A stretch of DNA of 64,000 nt from JAJTFW01 sp031421935 (GCA_031421935.1 JANOPQ010000262.1:1-64000); one strand, 5' to 3'; positions 27,355 to 37,346 are shown, numbered from the stretch's first letter. Notes: generated from the letters alone by a model not told the origin. Numbers and translations are program-made.

Positions 27355-28150
27355 CTTTTAGTTTTCCGAAATCGATACTGATCTCAAGTTCTTTTTCTGC
27401 TTTTACTTTTGTCTTCGACTTAAATGGAAACTGTCCAGCATCGGTTTGGCGAAAGTCTTCGTATTCTGTCAGTAGACTTTTGTTAATTCTTTGGTCAAGT
27501 ACCGACATTTTAAAAATGCGATAAAAAGTATCATTGATAAATACATCTTGAATAACAGGCTTACTCAAATCACCTTCTTCCAAAGAACGTTTTAATTTCT
27601 TTTTATTGAGGGAGCTTAACACATAAAACTTTTCTTCTAGGTAAACAGAATTAAAGCGATTTTCATTTTTCTTGTAAGCGAAAAAATTCCCGTATAATAG
27701 CGCTTGTACAATTTCAAAATTAACCTTTAGTTGAAGCAATTTATTTATTGTTTCAAAAGTATTGACCTGATATTTATTGTGAATTCGATCTAGCATCATT
27801 ACGGAGTCAGGTGTAATCATCACTCGAGCTACTTCTATACCTAATAGCGGAGAAATAGAAATCCAAATGACACTGTCTTTCTTTGCACGTAAAGTAATAT
27901 TGAATGAAGTTTCATTTCCTTCTTGATTCGTCTTCACGCTGGCTTTCCCACTGATCCATTCTGCTTTGAAGGAACATGAATCCAATCGCCCCATTAAAAC
28001 TTGAACAGATTCATTTTCCATTGGAACGATGGCACCAGGTTGAACATTCAATGATTTTTGTCTTGACTTACAGGATTGAATGGTTATTACTAAAATCATC
28101 AAGCCAGCCAGAAAGGGAAGATGATGTCTAATCATATAGTTTTTTTTCAC
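27296..28150 (-). CDS. DUF4292 lipoprotein, LolA/LolB-like
   Basis: A 284-residue probable lipoprotein: signal sequence ending in a lipobox (ITIQSC, Cys at about 27), then a domain of the DUF4292 family, which resembles LolA/LolB-type half-barrels that carry lipoproteins. Its start overlaps the TPR gene by 23 bases and its end overlaps the EnvC-like gene, so translation is likely coupled. Found in the same order with TPR and EnvC-like genes in many Bacteroidota, it may take part in envelope assembly; direct function is not established. An ATG at 28135 is an alternative start. Confidence 0.8.
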   Translation of the reverse strand: MKKNYMIRHHLPFLAGLMILVITIQSCKSRQKSLNVQPGAIVPMENESVQVLMGRLDSCSFKAEWISGKASVKTNQEGNETSFNITLRAKKDSVIWISISPLLGIEVARVMITPDSVMMLDRIHNKYQVNTFETINKLLQLKVNFEIVQALLYGNFFAYKKNENRFNSVYLEEKFYVLSSLNKKKLKRSLEEGDLSKPVIQDVFINDTFYRIFKMSVLDQRINKSLLTEYEDFRQTDAGQFPFKSKTKVKAEKELEISIDFGKLKVGEVQEFPFNIPSNFERSR

Positions 28151-29882
28151 TCAATTTTTTATCTAGTAATTCCGAATGGTCACCTACCTTTTTTGCTTTC
28201 TGCCAATATTCAACAGCTTCACTCGCTCTTCCAAGCTTAAATAAAATATCGCCATAATGTTCCAATACAGTTCCACTCACTTCACTTGAATTTTGTCTGG
28301 CCTTTTCTAACCATGTTAAAGCTTCACTGAATTTTCCTTGCTTGTAAAGAACCCATGCATACGTATCTAAAAAGTTTGCATTGTTCGGGCTAATTTCATT
28401 GGATCGCTTCGACATCTCAGCTGCTTTTTCCAATTGTTCATTTCGAAGTGACAAATAATAAGCCCAGTTGTTTAATACATATACGTTGCTGCCATCTATG
28501 TTTAACGCTTTTTGGTAATATTTGTCAGAGTCTTCAAACTTTTTAAGTTTATCATAAACATCTCCCAAGTTGGAATAAAAATCTATTTGCTCTTGATCAT
28601 TGTCCACTACTAATTTACTTCCACTTACTAACGTTTTAGCAGCGTCGTCGTATTTTTTATTTTGAATTTTCGCTATACCATTAAACAAATACAAAAAACT
28701 TTGATCGGGAAATAGACCCAACGCTTCTTCTGATTCTTCTTCCATCATATTAAATTCTTTTAGCTCCGCCTCCAGAATTAATAATTGTTGCCAAGCTCGA
28801 AGATTTTTTTTGTCAAGATTTAAACTTATTCTGTATTGATCTCTCGCTTCAGGATATTGTTTGTTGACCGATAAAAAATCTGCGTAAACAGATTGAGGAT
28901 TCGCTTCACCGGGATGAGTTTGACTTAATCGTTTACTTAACTCCAATGATTGATCCATCATCTCTGGACTCGTTTCTACTAACGGCAAATAACTAGTCAA
29001 AATTCTAATTTTTACTTCACTTGCAAGTTGATTGGATGAAAATGCTTTTTTTAATTGCTCAAACGATTCTGCCTTTTTCTCTTCACTGCGATATTGTTCA
29101 GCCAATGCCAATGCTATGCTCGGATTGTCTGGATCAATTTGCTGCATGCGTTGAATTGTCTCTTTCGCTTTGTCGGGCTGATTATTTACTTGCCATAGCT
29201 CAACTAGCAATGAATAATTATCTAAATTCTCGGGCTCCGACTTTATCAATTTCTCTAACTCATTGGCAGCCTCAGTCACTTTTCCTAACTTCAAGTACAT
29301 GCGTTGCTTTTGAATTGATAAGTCTCTCGATACTCCTAACTTCTCTTCAATTTTGTCGTAAATTTTAATGGCTTCTAATAATTTCCCTTGCATCAACAAA
29401 GCATCCGATTCGTTGAATAAGTATTCAATGCGTTCTGGATTTTTACGATGAAGCTGCTGATAAATTTCAATAGCATTGCTGTATTTACCAGATTTCTCAT
29501 ATGTATCTGCAAGTAGCATAGCATACCATTCATTGTCCGGACTTAATTCAGCGGCGGTTTTGATAAAGAAAAGCGCATCATTAATTTTTCCTTTTTGATT
29601 GTAGATGGCTGCCAATTCAAACATGGCTGCATGATTCTTTGGATCTAAGCGAATGCATTGTGCAAACAAATCAGCAGCTGCTTGAATGTTTCCACTTGCT
29701 TTTTCTTTTTGTGCATCAAAAAAAGTATATGTTAAAGTGATCCGTTGTTGTTCGGTCATTTCATTTTTACTTTTGCTTGACGGAGCCGCCGCAGTACTCG
29801 TGCTTTTTTTGGCTGGGCTGCATGCACTAATTAAAAGCGTAACGCTTAAGGGAAGGATGTAAAAAAGTCGGAGTAGTTTCAT
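28128..29882 (-). CDS. TPR-repeat lipoprotein
   Basis: A 584-residue protein with a lipoprotein signal (MKLLRLFYILPLSVTLLISAC, Cys at 21) and roughly twelve tetratricopeptide repeats covering about residues 50-575, recognisable by repeated A-x-x-x-Y/F and P-N-N spacing such as LDPKNHAAMFELAAIYNQKG. TPR solenoids bind partner proteins. It probably scaffolds an envelope complex on the inner leaflet of the outer membrane. It begins 2 bases after the nucleotidyltransferase stop in the same operon. Confidence 0.88.
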   Translation of the reverse strand: MKLLRLFYILPLSVTLLISACSPAKKSTSTAAAPSSKSKNEMTEQQRITLTYTFFDAQKEKASGNIQAAADLFAQCIRLDPKNHAAMFELAAIYNQKGKINDALFFIKTAAELSPDNEWYAMLLADTYEKSGKYSNAIEIYQQLHRKNPERIEYLFNESDALLMQGKLLEAIKIYDKIEEKLGVSRDLSIQKQRMYLKLGKVTEAANELEKLIKSEPENLDNYSLLVELWQVNNQPDKAKETIQRMQQIDPDNPSIALALAEQYRSEEKKAESFEQLKKAFSSNQLASEVKIRILTSYLPLVETSPEMMDQSLELSKRLSQTHPGEANPQSVYADFLSVNKQYPEARDQYRISLNLDKKNLRAWQQLLILEAELKEFNMMEEESEEALGLFPDQSFLYLFNGIAKIQNKKYDDAAKTLVSGSKLVVDNDQEQIDFYSNLGDVYDKLKKFEDSDKYYQKALNIDGSNVYVLNNWAYYLSLRNEQLEKAAEMSKRSNEISPNNANFLDTYAWVLYKQGKFSEALTWLEKARQNSSEVSGTVLEHYGDILFKLGRASEAVEYWQKAKKVGDHSELLDKKLSEKKLYD

Positions 29883-29884
29883 GT

Positions 29885-30886
29885 TTAGGATTCAGTACTA
29901 TAATCGCCAATACTAAGGTCTTTTAATTGGCCGTGATAATGAACGTAATTTCCTATCAATGAATTGTCAATTCCTGCATCTTTTAATTGAGCGTGGTCTC
30001 TCACAATGCTGTTTTTAAGGATGCTATTGGTCACTTTCGTGTTTTTTCCAATACTAACATGCGGACCTACTACAGATGATTCTATGATTACATCATCTCC
30101 AATGAAACAAGGAGGAATGATTACGCTATTATTAATTTTAGCCGATGTTGCAATATGATTATTCGGATATTTCATCTCCAATACGCGCAAGTTGGTATAA
30201 ACGGTTGCATCTTTATTTCCACAGTCGAGCCACTCATCTACTTTACCAGCTTTCAATATTTTTCCTTTCGCTTTCATATTTTCCAACGCATTGGTCAATT
30301 GAAATTCGCCTTTATCTTTAATGTTGTTATCAATTAAATATTGAAGTTCACTTCGCAGATATTCTCCATCTTTTAAGTAGTAAATTCCAATGATAGCTAA
30401 GTCCGAAACATATTCTTGTGGCTTCTCCACAAAATCCGTTATCGTTGCGTCAGATGTAGTTTTCACAACACCAAACTGACGTGGATCTTCAATTTGTTTT
30501 ACCCAAATAACGCCATCGCAATTTGGATCCATTTTAAAGTCGGCGCTAAAAAGTGTATCTGCAAATGCGACTACAACAGGTCCTTTTAATGCAGACTCAG
30601 CACAAAGAATAGCATGAGCTGTACCGAGGGGAACATCCTGATAATGGATACTTCCTTTAGCACCTAAATCTTCAGCAATCTTTATTAAATTCTTTTCCGC
30701 TTCTTCGCCAAAATGTCCTACTACAAATGCAATCTCTTCTACTTTCTGATTGCACATGCGAATAATATCTTCCATCAAATGTTGAACGATTGGTTTTCCT
30801 GCTACTGGAATTACTGGCTTTGGTGTTGTCAGCGTATGCGGACGCATTCTCTTGCCCATACCTGCCATTGGAACGATGATTCTCAT
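29885..30886 (-). CDS. Sugar-phosphate nucleotidyltransferase with left-handed beta-helix tail
   Basis: Cytoplasmic NDP-sugar pyrophosphorylase of 333 residues. The N-terminal signature GMGKRMRPHTLTTPKPVIP (9-27) with Lys in TPKP is that of GlmU/RfbA/GalU-like enzymes activating sugar 1-phosphates. The catalytic core runs to about residue 240; the C-terminal part (about 245-333) has hexapeptide-like turns (NSVIIPPCFIGDDVIIESSV) as in bifunctional or oligomeric family members. The exact sugar is not readable. In this operon it may supply precursors for cell-wall or surface sugars. Confidence 0.88.
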   Translation of the reverse strand: MRIIVPMAGMGKRMRPHTLTTPKPVIPVAGKPIVQHLMEDIIRMCNQKVEEIAFVVGHFGEEAEKNLIKIAEDLGAKGSIHYQDVPLGTAHAILCAESALKGPVVVAFADTLFSADFKMDPNCDGVIWVKQIEDPRQFGVVKTTSDATITDFVEKPQEYVSDLAIIGIYYLKDGEYLRSELQYLIDNNIKDKGEFQLTNALENMKAKGKILKAGKVDEWLDCGNKDATVYTNLRVLEMKYPNNHIATSAKINNSVIIPPCFIGDDVIIESSVVGPHVSIGKNTKVTNSILKNSIVRDHAQLKDAGIDNSLIGNYVHYHGQLKDLSIGDYSTES

Positions 30887-30961
30887 AGAATTTATTTAAT
30901 ATTAAATTACCTAATTGTTTATTTTAAAAGAAAAATTATTTTAAATTGTTAGTCGTTAATT

Positions 30962-31393
30962 TTATTTTCCAGTAGAACCAAATCCTCCTGCTCCTCTTTC
31001 GCTTTCTTCCAATTGTTTTGATTCTTTCCATACAACTCTTTCATGTTTCGCAATAACCATCTGAGCAATGCGCTCTCCATCATTAATTACAAATTCTTTT
31101 TTGCCATGATTTATTAAAATCACTTTAATTTCCCCTCTATAATCGGCATCTACAGTCCCTGGACTATTTAAAACGGTAATTCCATTTTTGGCTGCTAATC
31201 CACTTCTAGGACGTATTTGAGCTTCAAACCCAATGGGTAATTCCATGAAAAGTCCGGTTGGAATAATCACAGTATCAGAAGGTTGAATTGAAATGGGCGA
31301 GTCTAAATTAGCCTTCAAATCCATCCCTGCTGATGCAATTGTTTCATAAGCAGGCAAAGGATGATGGCTTTGGTTGATGATTTTTACTTCCAT
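30962..31393 (-). CDS. dut: dUTP diphosphatase
   Basis: Hydrolyses dUTP to dUMP, keeping uracil out of DNA and feeding dTMP synthesis. The 143-residue trimeric-type enzyme shows all five motifs: AGMDLKA (about 23-29), PRSGLAAKNG (about 62-71), NSPGTVDADYRGE (about 76-88), GERIAQMV (about 106-113), and the P-loop-like RGAGGFGSTG at the end. A TAATTTCG box (31403-31410 on the minus strand) lies nine bases before the start and probably drives the whole five-gene operon. Confidence 0.96.
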   Translation of the reverse strand: MEVKIINQSHHPLPAYETIASAGMDLKANLDSPISIQPSDTVIIPTGLFMELPIGFEAQIRPRSGLAAKNGITVLNSPGTVDADYRGEIKVILINHGKKEFVINDGERIAQMVIAKHERVVWKESKQLEESERGAGGFGSTGK

Positions 31394-31410
31394 GTTGTGG
31401 AGCGAAATTA

Positions 31411-31799
31411 ACGTTTTTACACGCCCCTCAGTAATATATTCGAGGTGTTTATCCTGCCCAAATTGTTAAAAAAATGAATCGATGGTATCACTTAATCACT
31501 GTAACACTCTTAGAATTTGGTAGTCAAATTATCTTTTGTATTAGTTTCGACTGTAAGAATAAGTGTAAATCTCCTTCGATTTTGCTGTAACTATTCGTAA
31601 TTCAATACGTATATCATGCGCGAGACAGTTTTTGAGTTTGTTCAATGTGTTTAAAATCAATATTTTACAATCTATCTTTTTTCTGATGATTTTTTTATTA
31701 GATGTGAGGAATCGCCAAGTATTGTAACCTTATCGAGTGAAATTGAGTTTAATTACGCATGTGCTGTTGCTCTGTGTTGACGCCTCTAACCGACTTACC
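31411..31799. other. Divergent intergenic region between dut and the polysaccharide locus
   Basis: No gene seen. A 38-codon frame at 31474-31590 (+) is probably chance. The promoter of the long polysaccharide operon should lie here, but no strong TAnnTTTG with a spaced TTTG was found; the region is T-rich around 31676-31700. Confidence 0.35.
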
Positions 31800-32543
31800 A
31801 TGAAATTAACTTCAAATTTTTTACTCAAAATTGCCACCATGGGTGTGACAGGATTAATCATCCTTTTGCTCTTCAGCTCCTGCAATAAGTACGCCTTGTA
31901 CCAAACCAATGCGACCAAAACGTCGAAAGGTTCTACCAGTGAGATTTCAGAGAAAGTTTTATCAACAGGTGATAAGATTTCACTTAGTGTTTGGGGTCAT
32001 GATGAATTGAGCGTCGGTTCTGTTCATAGCGTTTATAGCATTCCCGAAGAAGCAGGAAAGTGGTTACAGATTGATGAAAATGGAGATGCGAATTTACCTC
32101 AAATTGGAAAAGTAAAATTGGAAGGATTGACCTTGTTAAAAGCAGAAGAAAAGTTGGTGAATTTATATAGTCAATTTATTCAAAAGCCAATTTTGAATTT
32201 GCGTTTGCTAAGTAATCAAGTTACAGTGCTCGGAGAAGTACAAAGTCCAGGAAATTATGTTTTCCATACGGATCAAGTTCGTTTGGTGGATATGATTGGT
32301 AAAGCAAATGGATTTACAGATTATGCAAAAACAACCGACATTAAAATTATTCGTGGGATTGAAACGATAAGAGTGGATCTGACAAAAGCAGCAAGCAACG
32401 AAGTGATGGTAACATCACGCGATGTAATATATGTAGGTCCAGGAAGAAATAAATCATTTGATCGCATCGCTTCAAAGTTGATTCCATTAGCGAGTTTACT
32501 CACTGCCTTAGCGCTAGTATATAACGTATCCGTAAGTAAATAA
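31800..32543 (+). CDS. Polysaccharide export lipoprotein (Wza/GumB-like)
   Basis: Outer-membrane polysaccharide export protein, 247 residues from the ATG at 31800. This start gives a lipoprotein signal with lipobox LLFSSC (Cys at about 28). An in-frame GTG at 31737 adds 21 residues ahead of the signal and is unlikely. A Poly_export domain (STGDKISLSVWGHDEL onwards, about 60-135) is followed by one SLBB domain (about 140-215, VTVLGEVQSPGNY). It is shorter than E. coli Wza, as is usual in Bacteroidota. A hydrophobic C-terminal segment (about 225-243) may be the outer-membrane pore helix. First gene of the locus, one base before the Wzc-like gene. Confidence 0.92.
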   Translation: MKLTSNFLLKIATMGVTGLIILLLFSSCNKYALYQTNATKTSKGSTSEISEKVLSTGDKISLSVWGHDELSVGSVHSVYSIPEEAGKWLQIDENGDANLPQIGKVKLEGLTLLKAEEKLVNLYSQFIQKPILNLRLLSNQVTVLGEVQSPGNYVFHTDQVRLVDMIGKANGFTDYAKTTDIKIIRGIETIRVDLTKAASNEVMVTSRDVIYVGPGRNKSFDRIASKLIPLASLLTALALVYNVSVSK

Positions 32544-32544
32544 T

Positions 32545-34845
32545 ATGCGAACACCTGGTTCTCTTCAATCAATGTTGTACCCACTTCAAAAAAGATGGTA
32601 TCTCATTGTTATTTGCATTCTACTGTCGGGAATTGCGGCTACCCGTTACCTTTATATGGCTACCTCGCAGTATCAAGCTTCGGCTACACTTCGTATTGAA
32701 GATGCTCAAGATGGAATGTCGGGTAGTAATTTGTACCGTGACTTCGACGTTTTTAAATCTAACCCGAAAGTGCAAACGGAAGTGGAGGTTTTAAAATCTC
32801 GTTCGTTATTCGAGAAAGCATTGGATCGTTTAGATTTCCATGTAGAATATTATCGTCAAGGTGAATTGAAACAAGAGGAAGTTTATCATACTGCCCCATT
32901 CTTAGTTGACTATTCAATTACGGATAGTAGTTTTAATACGTTGAATTGCAATTTGAAATTTTTAGATGGGAATAAATTTTTAATTAGTTATGAGCGTTTA
33001 GGAAATACTTTTGAAAAGCAAGGAGTATTCGGAACTCAAATTTGTGATGGAGGTGTTTGCATCACAGTAAAAAAAGATGAAGAACAATTGCGTTATCATC
33101 CACAATTAAAACAAGAGAATTGGTCGTTTATTGTTTATTCAAGAGATGCATTAACATCAAAGTTGATGAATGCTCAATACCTTGTTAAAGCAGCCGATAA
33201 AGAGGTAAATATTGTTAAACTTTATTATACACATGCGATTCCCGAGAAAGCATCAAAAATGGTGAATGCCATTTCTACTGCATACATTGATCAAGGAATT
33301 GAAGATAAGAAAAGTTTAGCAAGTAGTACCGTGGATTTCATCAATCAGCAAATTGCTATTGTCGGTAAAGAGTTGGATGATGCGCGTGATGCAATCAAAA
33401 TGTATCGTATCCAAAATCAGATTGTCAATATCGCACAAGAAACGGATGCAACGTACAAAACGTTAGGTGAACTTACCTTGCAAAAGGTAGATGTGAACAT
33501 GCAGTTGAATGTGTTGGAGAACATGAGTGATTATTTACGAAAAAATCGTGAAGTAAAGTTCTCTGGTCCAGAGTATGGAACGGTCATCGATCAGCTTTTT
33601 ACGGAAAGTGTAGCTAAGCATAATGCGAAGATCCGTGAGCGAGAGGAATTGATTAAGAAATACACTGCCGAAAACGATCGAGTTAAAAATATTGATGCAG
33701 AAATATCTCAACAAAAAGCATATTTAATAGAAAGTGTAAATAATACACGTCGCAAATTGTTGTCGAAGGAAGATGATCTTTATGCAGCCATCGACGATCA
33801 GCGCGCTTCTTTTATTGGGATGCCAGAAAAGGAAAGTACGCTGCAAGAACTAAACAGAAATTATTTTTTGTTTGAAAAAGTTTACAATTTCTTAATAGAA
33901 AAGCGTACGGAAGCAATCATTACACAACAAGTGAATGTATCATTTAATCGAATTTTAGAAACTGCGTTGATTCCAGAAGTAGCCGTTATGCCTCGAAAAG
34001 ACGTTGTATGGGGATTGGCCTTAATGCTCGGTTTGATTTTGGGTGTGATGCTCGCTTATTTCCGTCATTATACGTTGCCATCGGTAAATACTCCAGAGGA
34101 TTTGATGGCTGATTCATCTATCCCAGTGATCGGACAAATTCAGAAATTTAAAGTGAATGAAAGTTCTTATAAAGCATTTAATACTTTAACGGCTCGCATC
34201 TTTATGAATCAATCGACTCAGAGTTCGATGGTGATAACGGTGACGAGTACCCGCAAAGGGGAAGGGAAATCTTTTGTGGCTACACAATTGGCACGAACAT
34301 TAGCTGCTCAGGATAAGAAAGTAATTTTGTTAGACCTGAATAGTTATAATCCCAAAGTAGCATCTAGTTTTGACGTTCGTAACGGATGTGGAATGAAAGA
34401 TATTTACGCACAACAATGTTCATTGCAAGATGCCATTCAAATTACGTCTATCCCCAATCTCGATGTTATTACATCAGGTGAAACAGAAGATATGGTTGAA
34501 CATTTGATTGCAACGAATCGCACGAAGGATATTATTTCTGAGTTGCGAACTCAATATGATGCAGTCATTATTGATACCCCTGAAGTAGGTGAATACATTG
34601 AAGCCATCCCATTTATGAAGTGGAGCGATTTAAATTTATACGTGGTGCGTGCAGAAAGCGGTAAGAATGAATTAGTGGAAAACGCGGAAATGGTGAAGGA
34701 AGAGTATCGCCTACAAGAAGTGTATTATGTGTTGAATGCAATGAAGGAGAAAAGAAATCATACAGGATATAGCAAGCCCGCGAAAGTGAAGTCGATAAAG
34801 GGACGATCGTATAAAGCTCAACTTTCAAATTTATTCATGTGGTAA
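32545..34845 (+). CDS. Wzc-like chain-length regulator and ATPase (possible tyrosine autokinase)
   Basis: Inner-membrane co-polymerase of 766 residues. Wzz domain with first membrane helix (about 18-37), a periplasmic coiled-coil region, second helix (about 485-505), then a cytoplasmic BY-kinase-like ATPase. Walker A is GEGKS (572-576) and Walker B is AVIIDTPEVG. Two features are unusual: the Walker A' segment reads LLDLNSYNP instead of the usual DxDLRxP, and the C-terminus lacks a Tyr cluster (only scattered Tyr, ending LSNLFMW). Kinase activity is therefore uncertain; ATP-dependent regulation of export is still likely. It is paired with the Wza-like gene. Confidence 0.88.
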   Translation: MRTPGSLQSMLYPLQKRWYLIVICILLSGIAATRYLYMATSQYQASATLRIEDAQDGMSGSNLYRDFDVFKSNPKVQTEVEVLKSRSLFEKALDRLDFHVEYYRQGELKQEEVYHTAPFLVDYSITDSSFNTLNCNLKFLDGNKFLISYERLGNTFEKQGVFGTQICDGGVCITVKKDEEQLRYHPQLKQENWSFIVYSRDALTSKLMNAQYLVKAADKEVNIVKLYYTHAIPEKASKMVNAISTAYIDQGIEDKKSLASSTVDFINQQIAIVGKELDDARDAIKMYRIQNQIVNIAQETDATYKTLGELTLQKVDVNMQLNVLENMSDYLRKNREVKFSGPEYGTVIDQLFTESVAKHNAKIREREELIKKYTAENDRVKNIDAEISQQKAYLIESVNNTRRKLLSKEDDLYAAIDDQRASFIGMPEKESTLQELNRNYFLFEKVYNFLIEKRTEAIITQQVNVSFNRILETALIPEVAVMPRKDVVWGLALMLGLILGVMLAYFRHYTLPSVNTPEDLMADSSIPVIGQIQKFKVNESSYKAFNTLTARIFMNQSTQSSMVITVTSTRKGEGKSFVATQLARTLAAQDKKVILLDLNSYNPKVASSFDVRNGCGMKDIYAQQCSLQDAIQITSIPNLDVITSGETEDMVEHLIATNRTKDIISELRTQYDAVIIDTPEVGEYIEAIPFMKWSDLNLYVVRAESGKNELVENAEMVKEEYRLQEVYYVLNAMKEKRNHTGYSKPAKVKSIKGRSYKAQLSNLFMW

Positions 34846-34848
34846 ATT

Positions 34849-36126
34849 ATGAGCTTTCAACTTAGTTTAAGTCTGCCAAAACAGCTCATCAAAAGTGAGA
34901 CAGCTGTTATTTATGCCGATCAGGCATTGGTAAGCGGACTTAATTTTTTGTCAAGTGTAATACTTGCACGTTATTTAGGACTCGAAGGTTTTGGTATCTA
35001 TAGCATAGCATGGCTAGGAGTTATGATTGCAAGTAGTATCAATCAGCCTTTTATTATTGCACCCATGCAAACGTTGAGCAGTAAGAAAATAGATGCCGAT
35101 CAATCTGATTATTTGCAAGCACTCGTTTTCAAGCAACTTATTTTTGCTGGATTGATGGGAGTACTGTCTTTCCTTGTTGTCATTGTAATGAGTTATCTTC
35201 TTGATCAATGGAAGGTACAAAGTATTATTCTTGCCTTTCCATTAGCAGTTTTTGCTTTTTTACTTCAAGATTTTTTTCGTCGTTATTTTTTTGTAATTGG
35301 TAAACCCTATAAATCTTTGTTAATTGATGCAATTGCCTATGGCGGAGTACTCATTGCCTCGTTTGCTATACATTATGTTCGTTCGATGGATGCACAGTTC
35401 ATTTTATTATTGACCGCTGTGTTTTTTTTGTATGCTTCGCTCGTGGGACTATGGTCATTAGATCAGTTGCGCTTTAAACCAAAAGTAATCAAAGCGACAA
35501 TACTCGAACATTGGGATTTTAGTAAATGGCTAACGGTTACGGCACTACTACAATGGTTTAGTGGAAATCTTTTTATTATTGCAGCCGGAGCTATTCTTGG
35601 GCCAGTAGCCGTAGGAGTGACTCGGATGGCACAAAATATAGTTGGAATAACCCATGTTCTATTTTTAGCCATGGAAAATATTATTCCAGTTCGAGCATCT
35701 CAACATCAACGAGAAGGAGGAAACGAAGAAATGTTTCGTTACTTGTGGAAGTTTGCTTTGCAAATGGGAGCAGTTACATTAACATTGTTGACGGTTCTAG
35801 CGATCTTTAGTAAACAAATCATTTTATTATTTTATGGAGCTGAATTTGTAATTTATCAGCATATCTTAATCGGATTTTGCGCATTGTATGTGATTATATT
35901 TATTGGATATCCTCTTCGTTATGCTATCCGTACGTTAGAAAATACACGACTTATTTTTATTTCTTTTATCGCAACTAGTATTTTTAGTGTCTTAACTGCT
36001 TATCCAATCATTAAAGCATTCGGATTAAATGGTGTATTAATTGGTTTGGGCATCACCCAACTAATTACACTCTTCCTTTATTATTTTAGTTTGCGAAAGG
36101 AAGTTGCGAAGTTATCAGCTGAATAG
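34849..36126 (+). CDS. Wzx-like polysaccharide flippase
   Basis: A 425-residue polytopic membrane protein of the MATE-like oligosaccharide flippase (Wzx/RfbX) superfamily. It has about twelve hydrophobic segments and the typical N-terminal motif SARYLGLEGFG-like (ILARYLGLEGFGIYSIA). Expected to flip lipid-linked repeat units to the periplasm, where the Wzy-like polymerase acts. It starts 3 bases after the Wzc-like gene. Confidence 0.85.
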   Translation: MSFQLSLSLPKQLIKSETAVIYADQALVSGLNFLSSVILARYLGLEGFGIYSIAWLGVMIASSINQPFIIAPMQTLSSKKIDADQSDYLQALVFKQLIFAGLMGVLSFLVVIVMSYLLDQWKVQSIILAFPLAVFAFLLQDFFRRYFFVIGKPYKSLLIDAIAYGGVLIASFAIHYVRSMDAQFILLLTAVFFLYASLVGLWSLDQLRFKPKVIKATILEHWDFSKWLTVTALLQWFSGNLFIIAAGAILGPVAVGVTRMAQNIVGITHVLFLAMENIIPVRASQHQREGGNEEMFRYLWKFALQMGAVTLTLLTVLAIFSKQIILLFYGAEFVIYQHILIGFCALYVIIFIGYPLRYAIRTLENTRLIFISFIATSIFSVLTAYPIIKAFGLNGVLIGLGITQLITLFLYYFSLRKEVAKLSAE

Positions 36127-36145
36127 TCCATTTATATTCTCATTA

Positions 36146-36153
36146 TAGGTTTG
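36146..36153 (+). promoter_or_regulatory. Possible internal promoter in the polysaccharide locus
   Basis: TAGGTTTG matches TAnnTTTG, 56 bases before the glycosyltransferase start, in one of the few gaps (83 bases) within the operon. No clear -33 element. Confidence 0.35.
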
Positions 36154-36209
36154 CTTTGTACTTTTCATCCGAAACCTTACATGCATCTTACACGTAAAAA
36201 GAATCAACT

Positions 36210-37346
36210 ATGAAAGTGATTCATGTAGTACTTGGTAAGGCCAATCCCAATAGAATGAATGGGGTGAACAAGGTTGCACATCAGCTAGCCATGAATTTAT
36301 ATGCGCATCAAGTGCCCGTGGAAATATGGGGAATTACGAAAACTCCAACAGAAGCTGTTTATCCTCGTCCATTTCCTACTCATTTGTTTAGATCTCAACC
36401 TATCTACCGCGACTTAGATCCTAAAATGATGTTTGCAGTTTCTCAGGAAAAGAAGGACACTATATTTCATATTCATGGTGGATTCATCACTGACTTTTAT
36501 AAGTTAACTCGATTATTGAAGGAGATGAATTTCGAATATGTGTATACTCCGCATGGTGCATTCAATAAAATTGCTTTGGAGAAGAACAAGTGGATTAAAA
36601 AAATTTACATAAGCAGATACGAGAAATCTATTTTACGTCATGCCAAAGCCATTCAATTGTTAGGACAAAGTGAGTTCGACCATCTGGGAACTATTATTCG
36701 ATTGAGTAATAAAGTTGTTATACCCAATGGACAAGATTTTGATGAGCTAGCTTTTGAATTTGCAACAATGAAAAATCGAAATGCTCCGGTATTTGGTTTT
36801 TGTGGTCGATTAGATACCTATTACAAAGGCCTCGACTTTTTATTGGAAGGATTTGCCGGTTATTGTAAGAAGGGTGGCGAAGGTGAATTATGGTTGATAG
36901 GTGATGGACCTGATCGTCCTCAACTCGAAGCATTGTGTAAAGTATTTCATATTGAAACGCGTGTGCAGTTTATGGGAGCACGTTATGGAAAGGATAAACT
37001 AAATCGAATTGCAAATATGGATGTTTTTTGTCACCCTTCTCGTTCAGAAGGTTCACCCACAGCGGTTCTTGAAGCGGGCGCATTAGGAAAAGCACTTATC
37101 GTAAGCACTGCAACCAATGTTGGGGCAGATGTTGAAAAGTATAATGCAGGTTTTCACATTCGCCAAAGTACAAGTAAGAGTATCGAAAATGCAATGTTTA
37201 GTTTTTTAAAGACTTACCAATCTGGTGAATATTTAGAGTTTGGAAAGCAAGCAAAAGAGATGGTGAAAATTGAATTTTCATGGAATGCGGTTACGAAGAA
37301 ATTGCTAGAGCTGTACGATTATGAAACACGAGCCGTAAAGTTATGA
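36210..37346 (+). CDS. Glycosyltransferase family 4 protein
   Basis: Cytoplasmic GT-B glycosyltransferase of 378 residues. The N-terminal domain has the acceptor-side motif GVNKVAHQLA (about 18-27), and the C-terminal domain has the nucleotide-sugar block SRSEGSPTAVLEAGALGKA (about 274-292) with the two Glu residues of the EX7E motif. Probably adds one sugar of the repeat unit. Its stop overlaps the polymerase start by 4 bases (ATGA). Confidence 0.9.
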   Translation: MKVIHVVLGKANPNRMNGVNKVAHQLAMNLYAHQVPVEIWGITKTPTEAVYPRPFPTHLFRSQPIYRDLDPKMMFAVSQEKKDTIFHIHGGFITDFYKLTRLLKEMNFEYVYTPHGAFNKIALEKNKWIKKIYISRYEKSILRHAKAIQLLGQSEFDHLGTIIRLSNKVVIPNGQDFDELAFEFATMKNRNAPVFGFCGRLDTYYKGLDFLLEGFAGYCKKGGEGELWLIGDGPDRPQLEALCKVFHIETRVQFMGARYGKDKLNRIANMDVFCHPSRSEGSPTAVLEAGALGKALIVSTATNVGADVEKYNAGFHIRQSTSKSIENAMFSFLKTYQSGEYLEFGKQAKEMVKIEFSWNAVTKKLLELYDYETRAVKL

